DNA of 64,000 bases from Neoarius graeffei (Eukaryota; Chordata; Actinopteri; Siluriformes; Ariidae), in NCBI RefSeq assembly GCF_027579695.1, contig NC_083587.1, positions 59,507,238-59,571,237 of the forward strand. The letters are read 5' to 3'. Positions 1 through 11,688 of the stretch are shown piece by piece. Below the pieces are notes generated by a model. It ran no database searches. It saw nothing but the letters and a program-made list of their open reading frames with translations, and was not told the origin of the DNA. The translations under genes and the position numbers were made by a program. Positions within the stretch are counted from its first letter, which is position 1. Every line of letters begins with the position of its first letter.

Positions 1-544
1 AAACAGCAAAACAATAGCCATCCTAAATATTATTGAAGAACTTTGATAGTTTTAGCTGATATTTAGAGAGTTTTTCAAAGGGTTATGGTGGTTAAATTGC
101 TGATTTTCTAAACATATTCCATGTCCATTTCAGACGCGTCACATCCATAACGGAATTTCGTCACATCCATAACGCTGACTTTTCCTTCCGAAACTCTGCA
201 TGAAATACAAAATATTTTAAACAAAGATTTTTTAATATTCACCTTGGACCCTTCTATCAAATGGATATCTCCATTTCGACATTAGGTTTACAATTTCACA
301 GAGTTTGATAAAAATGTACAGTCACCCAAGAAAAGTGACACTTTTTCTGTCACATCCATAACGCATCTTTTATTGGCATTTTCTGGCATGCCCTAGATGT
401 ACTATGGGAATTGTTCTTGTTCTATCACTTCTCCAGTATGGTACAGCCTTAAAATATGCAACACCTGTTTAAATACTGGGGGACAATAAAACATGCACTG
501 GGTCATTTGTTGCCATTTTGAGTTCAAGTGTCACGTCCATAACG
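1..544. repeat. AT-rich spacer with four copies of a 15-nt motif
   Basis: No gene is seen. The motif GTCACATCCATAACG occurs at 138-152, 160-174 and 349-363, and with one change at 530-544. The spacing is irregular. This resembles the subterminal repeats of DNA transposons more than a tandem array, but no element end could be fixed. Confidence 0.5.
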
Positions 545-1116
545 CTGGAATTGCTCTAATGTTTCTGTAATGTTCTTTGGCCTCATATTTGCCAAATATG
601 GATATTTTTGTAACTACAATGTGCTACGGTATTTTGGAAACGTTCCTGCAACGTTCTTTCATCGGTTCATACTAGGATGTTCACCGAATAGGTGTTTTTG
701 TGACTAAAAACTAACGTTTCGGAAACATTTCCATAACGTTCTTTCATGCTCTCATGACAGGAAGTTCACCAAATAGGTATTTTTGTAACTACAAACTAAT
801 ATTCCTGAAACATTCCCATAATGTTCTTTGGCCTCATATTTGCCAAATATGGATATTTTTGTAACTACAATGTGCTATTTTGGAAACATTCCTGCAACGT
901 TCTTTCATCGTCTCATACTAGGATGTTCACCAAATAGGTGTTTTTGTGACTAAAAACTAACGTTTCGGAAACATTTCCATTACGTTCTTTCATGCTCTCA
1001 TGACAGGAAGTTCGCCAAATAGGTATTTTTGTAACTACAAACTAATGTTCCTGAAACGTTCCTGTAATGTTCTTTCATGGTCTTATGTTTGCCAAATATG
1101 GGTAATTACTATTTTG
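545..1116. repeat. Tandem array of ~79 bp units, left part
   Basis: Degenerate units of about 79 bp, each containing a GTTCTTTCAT-like segment, a CCAAATAGG- or CCAAATATGG-like segment and TTTTTGTAACTACAA. Three slightly different units alternate, giving a higher-order period near 240 bp. The array is continued at 2667 after an inserted element. There is no coding potential beyond short open frames created by the repeat. Confidence 0.85.
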
Positions 1117-2173
1117 GAAACGCATGGATTAAAGTTTTCCGTCATGTGACGGATTTCCGTCAACAACTCTCCCAAGGCCAAATGTGAGGTCGGTGCTGAT
1201 CCGAGGAGAATTAAAATGACGGGTGGTTGGGTAGAGATTGGGTTATAACACTGATGTGTTGCAACACCATCAACTATCAGCAGGGTTTATTTAACTTTTT
1301 TTGTTTTTGAGCCATGCTTTGTGTCGTTCATTTCCTATGTTTGATCATGTTTAAACGTTCGCTGTCTACGGTGCGGCATTAAAAAAACATGCGCTGTCAA
1401 AATTGGCAAAATACATTCCCATGTGCTTGGCGTGCTTGTGTCTGACCATTTCTGTTTTGTATTAAATTAAATCTTGCCAAAATGACTTAGTTCAAACCTG
1501 GACATATAGAAATAGAGCATGTTAAAAAAAACGAAAAAATAAAGCCCGGAAAGCCCGCTCCTCTGCTTCAGCCAGACTTGAAGACCCGATGGTGCAATGC
1601 TTGCAGACTGTCAGAAGTAATTAGACCTAAATTTATAGCTAACAAATCAGCAGGCGCCCCAACAATTATTATTTTCGTTAGGCCAGTGTGTAAGGTATGT
1701 TAGAACCGTGCCTTATAGCCTACGTTATATCACAATTTAAAGGACGTTTGAGGAGTTGGAGGCTGCGAGCGCAATGATGTTCCGACATGCGCTAAACTTT
1801 ATTCCCTGAAAATCATACACCAGCGTTCAATGCCCCAAACAGTCAAAATGTCTAGAAGACTACGGTTAAATAATAATCATAGCCTACTAAGTTAAATTAT
1901 GTCAAAACATCTGTTTCTGGCCGATGAAATGATGGAGAAAAATGAGAACGAACGCAAAGTAGATAGCAGCCAACTTCACGCGATCTTTTAGGTAACTTAA
2001 CACTCGTGTTGGCCACAATATTTCTCTTAATAAAATCTTGAATTGTTTTTGAAGTCGTATTCAACACAAAGTAAGGTCAAACCCCAATTTTAATTTAAGC
2101 GAAGATCCAAACTTTTTTCTATATTAACGTCGAGCACAGAGGAGCATGTCATTCTGCTTTTGGTTTCGGCAGC

Positions 2174-2386
2174 ATGGATGCGCTTTACATGAAAGAAGGC
2201 ACTGATGTGTCTGCCATCGATAAAGGTGTAAAAAACAAGTGGAGGTGGGCTTGGCTGTACGAAATAGGTGAAAACGGAAAGCCATTTAGTTCATGGTGCA
2301 AAAAACTAAACATTCCAGGCGCTTGCATTTGTGTGGTTTGCCACAAAAAAATAATATACGGAAGCAATGGAAAGAAAGTGCAGTAA
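2174..2386 (+). CDS. Zinc-finger-like N-terminal fragment of a transposon protein
   Basis: An open frame of 70 codons starts at an ATG. Its C-terminal half contains a C-x2-C pair (ICVVCHKK) followed by a glycine-rich stretch, IIYGSNGKK, an arrangement like the BED-type or related fingers at the start of hAT transposases. The second half of the finger (the His/Cys ligands) is missing because the frame stops at 2386. It lies inside a repeat-bounded element, so I take it as the first exon or a remnant of a transposase rather than a host gene. No clear splice donor is visible at its end. Confidence 0.4.
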   Translation: MDALYMKEGTDVSAIDKGVKNKWRWAWLYEIGENGKPFSSWCKKLNIPGACICVVCHKKIIYGSNGKKVQ

Positions 2387-2496
2387 ATTGAATATATTAA
2401 TCCATTAATTAATTGATAATAAAGTTATCAGTTCTAAGTTAACCATTCTCAGAATTTCATTGAAATCCACCCATAACCCCCCACCCCCGTAAATCT

Positions 2497-2622
2497 CATC
2501 TCATCTCATTATCTGTAGCCGCTTTATCCTGTTCTACAGGGTCGCAGGCAAGCTGGAGCCTATCCCAGCTGACTACGGGCGAAAGGCGGGGTACACCCTG
2601 GACAAGTCGCCAGGTCATACCC
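2497..2622 (-). repeat. tRNA-derived SINE, 3' fragment
   Basis: Matches the 3' part of the SINEs at 13858, 26271 and 58447, including the GAGAT-rich tail (seen here as CATCTCATCTC on the plus strand). It lacks the tRNA-like head and is 5'-truncated. Confidence 0.85.
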
Positions 2623-2666
2623 CCGTAAATTTTCAGTCAAATAATTTTTTTTTGCTTTAATCCATG

Positions 2667-4564
2667 GAAACGTTCCTGTAACGTTCTTTTGTCTTCTCAT
2701 ACTCGGATGTTCAATCACCAAATAGGTGTTTTTGTAACTACAATGTACTATTTTGGAAACGTTCCTGCAACATTCTTTCATCGTCTCATACTAGGATGTT
2801 CACCAAATAGGTGTTTTTGTGACTAAAAACTAACGTTTCGGAAACATTTCCATTACATTATTTCATGCTCTTGTGACAGGAAGTTCACCAAATAGGTATT
2901 TTTGTAACTACAAACTAATGTTCCTGAAACGTTCCCGTAATGTTCTTTCATGGTCTTATGTTTGCCAAATATGGGTAACTACTATTTTGGAAACGTTCCT
3001 GTAACGTTCTTTTGTCTTCTCATACTAGGATGTTCACCAAATAGGTGTTTTTGTAACTACAATGTATTATTTTGGAAACATTCCTGCAACGTTCTTTCAT
3101 CGTCTCATACTAGGATGTTCACCAAATAGGTGTTTTTGTGACTAAAAACTAACGTTTCGGAAACATTTCCATAACGTTCTTTCATGCTCTCATGACAGGA
3201 AGTTCACCAAATAGGTATTTTTGTAACTACAAACTAATGTTTCTGAAACGTTCCCGTAATGTTCTTTCATGGTCTTATGTTTGCCAAATATGGATATTTT
3301 TGTAACTACAATGTGCTATTTTGGAAACGTTCCTGCAACGTTCTTTCATCGTCTCATACTAGGATGTTCACCAAATAGGTGTTTTTGTGACCAAAAACTA
3401 ATGTTTCGGAAACATTTCCATTACGTTCTTTCATGCTCTCATGACAGGAAGTTCACCAAATAGGTATTTTTGTAACTACAAACGAATGTTCCTGAAACGT
3501 TCCCGTAATGTTCTTTCATAGTCTTATGTTTGCCAAATATGGATATTTTTGTAACTACAATATACTATTTTGGAAACGTTCCTGCAACGTTCTTTCATCG
3601 TCTCATACTAGGATGTTCACCAAATAGGTATTTTTGTAACTACAATGTATTATTTTGGAAACATTCCTGCAACGTTCTTTCATCTTCTCATACTAGGATG
3701 TTCACTAAATAGGTATTTTTGTAACGACAAACTAACATTCCAGAAAACGTTCCCATAACATTCTCTCATTGTCTCAGACTCGGGTGTTCACCAAATAGGT
3801 GTTTTTGTGACTAAAAACTAATGTTTTAGCAACATTCCCAGCACATTCTTTACTGTTCTCATGACAGGAAGTTCACCAAATAGGTATTTTTGTAACTACA
3901 AACTAACATTCCTGAAATGTTTCCATAATGTTCTTTTATGGTCTTATATTTGCCAAATATGGATATTTTTGTAACTACAATATATAATTCTGGAAACATT
4001 CTCATAACGTTCTTTCATCGTCTCATACCAGGATATTCACCAAATCGGTGTTTTTGTAACTACTACAAGCTAACATTCCAGAAAACGTTCCCATAATGTT
4101 CTCTCATCGACTCAGACCAGAGTATTTACCAAATAGGTGGTTTTGCAACTAAAAACTAACGTTTCAAAAAAAGTTCCTGTAACATTCTTTAATGCTCTCG
4201 TGATAGGAAGTTAATAGGTATTTTGGTAACTACAAACTAATGTTCCTAAAACATTCACGTAATGTTCTTTCATGGTCTTATATTCATCAAATATAGATAT
4301 TTTTGTAACTACAATGTAACATTCTGGAAACATTCTCATCACGTTCTTTCATCGTCTCATACCAGGATATTCACCAAGTAGGTGTTTTTGTGACTAAAAA
4401 CTAACACTTCAGAAACATTCCCATAATATTATTTCATCGGCTCATAAGAGGCTGTTTGCCAAATAGGTGTTTTTGCAACTAAAAACTAACATTTCAGATA
4501 CATTCCCATAACATTCCTTCCTGCTCTCGTGATAGGAAGTTCACCAAATAGTTGTTTTTGTAAC
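2667..4564. repeat. Tandem array of ~79 bp units, main part
   Basis: Continues the array at 545-1116 with roughly two dozen units. Copies near 2.7-3.5 kb are very similar and copies after about 3.9 kb are more diverged, as expected where unequal exchange acts mostly on the centre. It ends where a Tc1 element has inserted at a TA; the last few bases of the interrupted unit reappear at 6172. Confidence 0.85.
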
Positions 4565-4566
4565 TA

Positions 4567-6169
4567 CAACCCCGATTCCAAAAAAGTTGGGACAAAGTGC
4601 AAATTGTAAATAAAAACGGAATGCAATGATGTGGAAGTTTCAAAATTCCATATTTTATTCAGAATAGAACATAGATGACATATCAAATGTTTAAACTGAG
4701 AAAATGTATCATTTAAAGAGAAAAATTAGGTGATTTTAAATTTCATGACAACAACACATCTCAAAAAAGTTGGGACAAGGCCATGTTTACCACTGTGAGA
4801 CATCCCCTTTTCTCTTTACAACAGTCTGTAAACGTCTGGGGACTGAGGAGACAAGTTGCTCAAGTTTAGGGATAGGAACGTTAACTCATTCTTGTCTAAT
4901 GTAGGATTCTAGTTGCTCAACTGTCAGGTCTTTTTTGTCGTATCTTCCATTTTATGATGCGCCAAATGTTTTCTGTGGGTGAAAGATCTGGACTGCAGGC
5001 TGGCCAGTTCAGTACCCGGACCCTTCTTCTACGCAGCCATGATGCTGTAATTGATGCAGTATGTGGTTTGGCATTGTCATGTTGGAAAATGCAAGGTCTT
5101 CCCTGAAAGAGACGTCGTCTGGATGGGAGCATATGTTGCTCTAGAACCTGGATATACCTTTCAGCATTGATGGTGTCTTTCCAGATGTGTAAGCTGCCCA
5201 TGCCACACGCACTAATGCAACCCCATACCATCAGAGATGCAGGCTTCTGAACTGAGCGCTGATAACAACTTGGGTCGTCCTTCTCCTCTTTAGTCCGAAT
5301 GACACGGCGTCCCTGATTTCCATAAAGAACTTCAAATTTTGATTCGTCTGACCACAGAACAGTTTTCCACTTCGCCACAGTCCATTTTAAATGAGCCTTG
5401 GCCCAGAGAAGACGTCTGCGCTTCTGGATCGTGTTTAGATACGGCTTCTTCTTTGAACTATAGAGTTTTAGCTGGCAACAGCGGATGGCACGGTGACTTG
5501 TGTTCACAGATAATGTTCTCTGGAAATATTCCTGAGCCCATTTTGTGATTTCCAATACAGAAGCATGCCTGTATGTGATGCAGTGCCGTCTAAGGGCCCG
5601 AAGATCACAGGCACCCAGTATGGTTTTCCGGCCTTGACCCTTACGCACAGAGATTCTTCTAGATTCTCTGAATCTTTTGATGATATTATGCACTGTAGAT
5701 GATGATATGTTCAAACTCTTTTCAATTTTACACTGTCGAACTCCTTTCTGATATTGCTCCACTATTTGTCGGTGCAGAATTAGGGGGATTGGTGATCCTC
5801 TTCCCATCTTTACTTCTGAGAGCCGCTGCCACTCCAAGATGCTCTTTTTATACCCAGTCATGTTAATGACCTATTGCCAATTGACCTAATGAGTTGCAAT
5901 TTGGTCCTCCAGCTGTTCCTTTTTTGTACCTTTAACTTTTCCAGCCTCTTATTGCCCCTGTCCCAACTTTTTTGAGATGTGTTGCTGTCATGAAATTTCA
6001 AATGAGCCAATATTTGGCATGAAATTTCAAAATGTCTCACTTTCGACATTTGATATGTTGTCTACGTTCTATTGTGAATACAATATCAGTTTTTGAGATT
6101 TGTAAATTACTGCATTACGTTTTTATTTACAATTTGTACTTTGTCCCAACTTTTTTGGAATCGGGGTTG
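4567..6169 (-). mobile_element. Tc1/mariner element, copy A (1603 bp)
   Basis: Flanked by TA at 4565-4566 and 6170-6171. The inverted repeats are about 210 bp each. Both the outer and inner ends of each repeat carry the direct repeat AAAAAAGTTGGGACA, the IR/DR organisation. The transposase lies on the minus strand. It has inserted inside the 79-bp tandem array, which resumes directly after it. A sister copy lies at 31271-32872. Confidence 0.95.
4917..5807 (-). pseudogene. Tc1-family DD34E transposase, frameshifted at the C-terminus
   Basis: From the ATG at 5807 (MGRGSPIP) the frame encodes paired helix-turn-helix DNA-binding domains ([13 protein letters not shown] region, then GQGRKTI) followed by the DDE catalytic domain. 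The three acids are visible in [21 protein letters not shown] and [11 protein letters not shown]. An in-frame start further upstream at 5861 would add 18 residues lying partly in the element's flank. Compared with the copy at 31633, a 2-bp deletion in the Arg-Pro-Lys region (about 4926) shifts the frame and ends the protein about a dozen residues early. The catalytic core is intact, so this is a very young, nearly functional copy. It acts in the nucleus on its own inverted repeats. Confidence 0.9.
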
Positions 6170-6171
6170 TA

Positions 6172-6235
6172 CAAACTAATGTTCCTAAAATATTCACGTG
6201 ATGTCACAAAAACGGTATTGCGGCACGGAACACTT
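6172..6235. repeat. Stub of the 79-bp array after the Tc1 insertion
   Basis: CAAACTAATGTTCCTAAAA continues the unit broken at 4564, confirming a clean TA insertion of the Tc1 element. The similarity fades by about 6200. Confidence 0.7.
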
Positions 6236-6513
6236 GTTATACTAGTGCATCTCAAAAAATTAGAATATTGTGAAAAAGTTCAATATTTTCCATCAGTTAT
6301 TTAAGAAAGTGAAAATGTTATATATTATAGACTCATTACACATAAACTAAAATGTTTCAAGCATTTTTCTATTTTAATTTTAATCAGTATGGCATACAGT
6401 ACAAAAACAAAACAAAAAAAATCTCAAAATATTAGAATATTTCATTTCGAGTTTGAGTAAAACAGCATGAACACAGTGTATCTCTCGGTCTAGTTCAGTA
6501 CACAACCACAATC

Positions 6514-6807
6514 ATGGGGAAGACTGCTGACTTGACTGTTGTCCAGAAGATGATCACTGATGCCCTCCACAAGGAGGGTAAGCCACAAAAGGTCATTGCT
6601 GAAAAAGGTGGCTGGAAAAGGTGCACAAGCAACAGGGATGGCCGCAGTCTTGAGAGGACTGTCAAGAAAAGTTGATTCAAGAACTTGGGAGAGCTTCACA
6701 AAGAGTGGACTGAGGCTGGTGTCAGTGTATCAAGACCCATCACGAACAGACATCTTCAAGAAAGGGGATACAACTTTCGCATTCCTAATATCAAGCTACT
6801 CCTGAGC
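6514..6807 (+). pseudogene. Tc1 transposase N-terminal part, broken
   Basis: The frame starts MGKTADLTVVQKM and contains the first helix-turn-helix region (PQKVIAEKGG). A TGA interrupts it near 6672, where a CpG-type change has probably replaced an Arg codon. The frame continues beyond the stop (ITNRHLQERGYNFRIPN) to another stop before the insertion at 6820. Several lesions make it non-functional. Confidence 0.8.
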
Positions 6808-6819
6808 CAGAGACAATGA

Positions 6820-8968
6820 GTGCGTTTACATGCACATAGAGAAAATCGAATTTCTACCGTTGCTCGACTGAAATCGAAGTTCTAAATGCCATGGAAACAC
6901 CTTAGCTCAGCTGAAATTGAACCGAACTTGATTTCTCATAATCGAGCTACACGACCTAGATTATGCGATTGTAGCCGAGCTACTTAGTGCATGTAAACCC
7001 TATCGAGCTACGTAGTTGAGCTACTTACTTCAGCACTGCCCCCTCCGGAAGTGACGAGTGACGAGACCACAAGCGGGAAACACAACAGCCTCGGTTGGCA
7101 TGACACTTCACCTTAGCCGCCACTTTATTAGGAACACTTGTGTCTGGGCATGTACCAGGGGCGATTTCTCAGAGACAACAAGGGAAGCCGAGCTTCCCCT
7201 AAAATTCTCTCCCCAAACTGCGGCATCTACAACGTTGAATTCTCATTAAAACAATAACTTGCATAACATAATATATGCCCAAGATTGTATTTATGTTCAT
7301 AACTATCCTGTAACTTATTTGAGTGATGTCTGACGAACTTGCAGTTCGCTACGAGAATCACCTTTGCTGCCAGGCTGTAACCTTTCTTATTTCAATGGGC
7401 TCTATGGACTGGCAGCAGTGTTGCCAGATTGGGCGGTTTTAAGTGCATTTTGGCGGGTTTTGAATATATTTTGGGATGGAAAACGTCAGCAGTATCTGGC
7501 AACACTGACTGGCAGCCGGGTATCTGTTGCAGTCTACGAGACGGCTCTGAACAGCCAATTTCGGCTAGTTGTTATTGGTTAAAATCAACAAAATCGTCAC
7601 TTCCAGGGAAGCCGGGCTTCTCTGGGACTAAACGAGACAGTGGGAGGGACAAGAAGCCAGGATGATAAAGGATTATTGGAGGTAGTGTTTGAAAGACATG
7701 AGGAGGGCGGTACTTCGGCGAGGAACACGGAAGTATGATCAGTCAGTCCCTAGCGGATGTCGAGAAAGTGTAGTCGTGTGCCAAAGTGCTGTCCGAATTT
7801 CTTTTCATATAAACGGTTCTTCTCATTGATGTCTCTGTACATTACTCTGTAAATAAATGTAAATATTACTCGTTGTGCTCCGTTAACTTTCATCCATTCT
7901 ATCAGTTTGATCATTCGTGAATTCACTCGTTTATTTCATTTGTAGTTCAATCTGGTTGTAGGTTAGCTTGAGCCTTATTGGGATCTGCAGTGCTAGCTGC
8001 TAACAGAAATTGGTGAAGTCTCTGGAAAGCACAACCAGCTGGTATGACAGGGTCACAGACCATTTTCTGGAAAAGGAGCGGAGGGCAGAATTTGTGTATA
8101 AATAGTGTTCATGTTCATGAATCTGAAGTGTGTATATTGTTCAGTAATGCTAAGAGAATGGTGGGCTCTGTGTTATAGGTTATACCTGGGTATAATATTC
8201 AAGGTTCTGTGTGTTGCATAGCCTACCTGGTTATGAATTTCCAGACTGTGTTGCAGAAGATGTTCAAGGATGTGTTGCACAGCTGGGTGTTGTGTTAAAG
8301 ACTCTGTGTTGCATATCAGGGTATGATGTTCAAGGCTCTTCGTTGAATAGCCAGTGATTTTTGGATGTTTGATATTTTTGATAAAGGATATGAGGCACTA
8401 GCCTGGCAAGCCAGACTATAACATGAAATGTACAAGCAAAAATACTTTCTGCCACCAGGTAGGGTTGTCTAGTTCACTGTGCTAATGGGGCACACCTTTC
8501 TATGCTTTGATATCCGGCCTACAGGTTTTACAATGAATGCGTAAAATGGGCTTCCCCTGTTTTAAAAACCAGCAGCCGCCACTGGCATGTACGCACCCAT
8601 TTCCAATTAGTTGGTAAGTTATTAGCATGTTAGCAGGCTAACAGTTAATATGTTCACCATTACAGATCAACTACAACTTAGTGGCCATTTTATTAGGAAC
8701 ACTTCTATTCGTACATACAAACACTCTTGTGAACACGGAACTGATAACTTTGTTTATACTCTTGAATAGCTCTTCTTCATGACGACAACCGGAAGTGTAC
8801 CAACACGATGGGGTGTGTAGCGCCACCTGTGGCTAGGGTGCACAATGTACCTCACACAATAGCTCGATTTCCTTGTGTGCATGTAGGATTGGATTTCTCT
8901 GGCACCCTGCTGGGACCCTTAGCTCGATTACCGACAGTAGCTCGATTTGGATGTGCATGTAAATGCAC
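6820..8968. mobile_element. Harbinger-like inverted-repeat element (middle layer)
   Basis: Terminal repeats GTGCGTTTACATGCAC (6820) and GTGCATGTAAATGCAC (end 8968) match at 15 of 16 positions in inverse orientation. A 3-bp TGA lies on both sides (6817-6819, 8969-8971). A short 3-bp duplication fits PIF/Harbinger best. No transposase frame is recognised, so it is non-autonomous. It contains an hAT element at 7156-8584. Confidence 0.7.
7156..8584. mobile_element. Non-autonomous hAT element (inner layer)
   Basis: Begins CAGGGGCG and ends CGCCACTG. It is flanked by a perfect 8-bp target duplication GCATGTAC (7148-7155 and 8585-8592), the hAT signature. No open frame with a recognisable transposase was found; the interior is not recognised. 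Confidence 0.8.
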
Positions 8969-8971
8969 TGA

Positions 8972-9610
8972 CTGTCAGAAGTGTCTTATCTGGGCTAAGG
9001 AGAGAAAGAAATGGACTGTTGCTCAGTGGTCCAAAGTCCTCTTTTCAGATGAAAGTACATTTTGCATTTAATTTTGAAATCACGGTTCTAGAGTCTGGAG
9101 GAAGAGTGGAGAGGCACAGAATCCAAGGTGTTTGAAGCCCAGTGTGAAGTTTCCACAGCCTGTGATGATTTGGGGTGCCATGTCATCTGCTGGTGTTGGT
9201 CCACTGTATTTTATCAAGTCCAAAGTCAACACAGCCATCTACTAGGAGATTTTAGAGCACTTCATGCTTCCATCTGCTGACGAGCTTTTTGGAGATGCTG
9301 ATTTCCTTTTCCAGCAGGACTTAGCACCTACCCACAGTGCCAAAACTACTACCAATGGTTTGCTGACCATGATATTACTGTGTTTGATTGGCCAGCCAAC
9401 TTGCCTGACCTGAAACCCAGAGAGAATCTATGGGGTATTGTCAAGAGGAAGATGAGAAACACCCGACCCAAAAATACAGATACGCTGAAGGCCACTATCA
9501 AAGCAACCTGGGCTTCAATAACACCTCAGCAGTGCCACAGACTGATCACCTCCATGCCACACCGCATTGATACAGTAGTTCATAGTAAAGGAGCCCCAAC
9601 GAAGTACTGA
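8972..9610 (+). pseudogene. Tc1 transposase C-terminal part, broken
   Basis: Encodes WAKERKKWTVAQWSKVLFSDES (first catalytic Asp in FSDES), then FQQDLAPTHSAKT (second Asp) and LPDLKPRENLWG (the Glu). A stop after FCI near 9069 and a frame change follow it. The downstream piece from 9380 is open to the stop at 9608 and ends HSKGAPTKY, the usual C-terminus of this family. The catalytic acids survive but the frame does not. Confidence 0.85.
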
Positions 9611-10081
9611 GTGTATAAATGAATATACTTTTCAGAAGTTGGACATTTCTGGATTGTAAATCCTTTTTTTGATTGATCTTAGGAAATATTCTAATAATTT
9701 GAGATACTGGATTTCTGATTTGCATGAGCTATAAGCCATAATCATCAAAATTAAAATAAAAAAGGCTTTTAATATTTCACTTTACATGTAATGAATATAG
9801 GATATATGAAAGTTTACCTTTTTGAATTAAATTATGAAAAAAGGAACTTTTTCATGGTATTCTAATTTTTTGAGATGCACTAGTACATCGGACGGAATGG
9901 CATATAAAAACCCGGAAGGCAAATATAAGAAAATACGTGACATCACATTAAAATACATGACGGTACTGTTCCATCCCGGGTCATGGGAGATGCGTAGGGA
10001 AACGTTCTCAAAACTGTAATGTCGAAGTTATATTTTTGTAAAGACAACTTCTTCTTCTTCTTTTGGCTGCTCCCGATTAGG

Positions 10082-11688
10082 GGTCACCACAGCGGATCTT
10101 TCGTCTCCATTGCTTCCTGTCTTCAGCGTCCTTCTCTACCACACCTGCCACTTTCATGTCCTCTCTCACCACATCCATGTATCTCCTCTTTGGCCTTCCT
10201 CGTTTCGTGTGCCTGGCAGCTCCATCCTCAACATTCTCCTTCCAACATGCTCTGCATCTCTTCTCAGGATGTGCTCGTACCATCTCAGTCTCATCTCTCT
10301 TAGCTTAATTCCCAAGCTCTCCACATGTGCTGTCCCTTTGATGTGCTCGTTCCTTATCCTGTCCAACCTCCCATCGCAAACCTGAACATCCTCAACTCCA
10401 CCACCTCCAACTTTGCCTCCTGTCTCTTCGTTAAGGGTACGGTCTCCAATCCGTACATCACAGCTGGTCTCACTACTGTCTTATACATCTTACCTTTCAC
10501 TTTTGCCGAGACTTTCCTATCACAAATGACTCCCGAAATCCTTCTCCAACTGCTCCACCCTGCCTGCGCTCTCTTTCTCACCTCACGATTGCAACCCCCA
10601 TTTTCCTGCACAGTTGACCCCAGGTACTTGAATTCACCAACTTTCTTTACGTCTACTCCTTGCATCTTCACTACACTCTCATCCCCATCCTCAGTGATGC
10701 ACATGTATTCTGTTTTGCTCCTGCTCACCTTCATTCCTCTTCGTTCCAATGCATACCTCCATCTTTCCAAACCCAACTCAACTTCCTTTCTACTTTCACC
10801 ACATATCACAATATCATCTGCAAACATCATGCTCCATGGTGACTCTTGCCTCACTTTGTCCGTCAAGCTATCCATCACTATGGCAAACAAGAAAGGACTC
10901 AAAGCAGGTCCCTGATAGCCTGGGCCCGCCCATCCTAAGTGTGACGCAACACGAGGGCCTGTTGCGAGCTTAGTCTGGCAAGGCAAGCTATCTCCAGCTC
11001 TTCCAAGCTCCCGAAAAATCGGGAGCCAATCAACTTTGAGCATCTTCAACGGCCCTGGGGAGAGGCATGTTCAAGGCAGTGACGTAGTAGAACTGCGACC
11101 GGAAGCCATAGATTGTTTACAGAATCTATCCCGGAAGCGCTTCGTTCACTAGAAACATTACGAACATGGAGCAGCGGCAAGCCTTTGACACAGCGGTAGA
11201 TGCTGTATTGAAAGCATTCAACGGGAAGTTCTCATTGAAAACGGAGCAAAGAGCAGCCCTGGAGGTATTTATCTTCTTCCTGTTACTCAAGCAGTTTCCA
11301 TCGCATCACATACGTCAGAGGAAAGAGTGATGTGATTGGTTTAAGCTTCGTCACAGCCTTTTCTGGCTTCGACCAGTAGCAAACTGAGGCATTTCAGGGA
11401 GGCGGGTCAACCACGCGCTTTGGGAAACGGTTGGGCTTAATATCTTTGCCAGACCAAATGCTCGCAGAGCTTTGAAGTCGCGTTAGCCAGACTAGATCCT
11501 TGATGGAGTCCCACCTTCACCTTGAACCATTCAGTCGTTCCAACTGCACACCTCACTGCTGTTTCACTCTTCTCATACATGTCTTGCACCACTCTAATAT
11601 ACTTCTCATTCACTCCACTCTTTCTCATACAATACTGTAAGTCATCTCTCGGCACTCTATCATATGCCTTCTCCAGGTCTACAAACAC
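10082..11688 (-). pseudogene. LINE reverse transcriptase, disrupted
   Basis: Before the insertion (11688 down to 11497) the frame reads [15 protein letters not shown] and VGLHQGS. After it (10910 down) it reads LSPFLFAIVMDSLTD, then the catalytic box MMFADDIVI, then RRGMKVSRSKTEYM and FKYLGSTV. These are the palm and thumb motifs of a LINE reverse transcriptase. The C-terminal part continues in other frames (LRWYEHILRR, about 10250) to near 10082, so at least two frameshifts are present besides the insertion. Confidence 0.85.
10916..11494. mobile_element. 579-bp inverted-terminal element, copy 1
   Basis: Starts TAGCCTGGG and ends CCAGACTA. The same element lies in opposite orientation at 55841-56418. 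Flanking 9-mers GGTCCCTGA and GATCCTTGA match at 7 of 9, and copy 2 has a perfect 9-bp duplication. It is inserted in the conserved GLHQGS-LSPF region of a LINE reverse transcriptase. It is non-autonomous and the superfamily is uncertain; 8-9 bp duplications fit hAT, Merlin or Mutator-like groups. Confidence 0.75.

Larger units (their letters stand above)
1123..2666 (+). mobile_element. Non-autonomous DNA element splitting the 79-bp array
   Basis: The ends are inverted copies, CATGGATTAAAG at 1123 and CTTTAATCCATG ending at 2666. They are flanked by a possible 6-bp target duplication GAAACG at 1117-1122 and 2667-2672. The tandem array reads straight across if this segment is removed. Inside are a short zinc-finger-like open frame and a SINE fragment. 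The superfamily is not determined; the small coding exon suggests a deleted derivative of a larger transposon. Confidence 0.65.
6242..9883 (+). mobile_element. Tc1-like element, decayed and nested (outer layer)
   Basis: Ends are CTAGTGCATCTC at 6242 and GAGATGCACTAG at 9883, flanked by TA. The transposase remnant lies on the plus strand, in two pieces (6514-6807 and 8972-9610) separated by an inserted 2.1 kb element. Without the insert the element would be about 1.5 kb, normal for Tc1. Confidence 0.9.

Noticed and set aside
545-4564. CRISPR-like array from regular repeats
   Set aside because: Whole 79-bp units are repeated without unique spacers, in a vertebrate genome; it is a minisatellite.
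4917-5861. 314-codon minus-strand frame as a host gene
   Set aside because: It lies within long inverted repeats flanked by TA and has DD34E transposase motifs; it is a Tc1 transposase with a frameshift.
10325-10915. 196-codon plus-strand open frame
   Set aside because: It is the antisense shadow of the LINE reverse transcriptase (FADD box on the minus strand) and has no family features.
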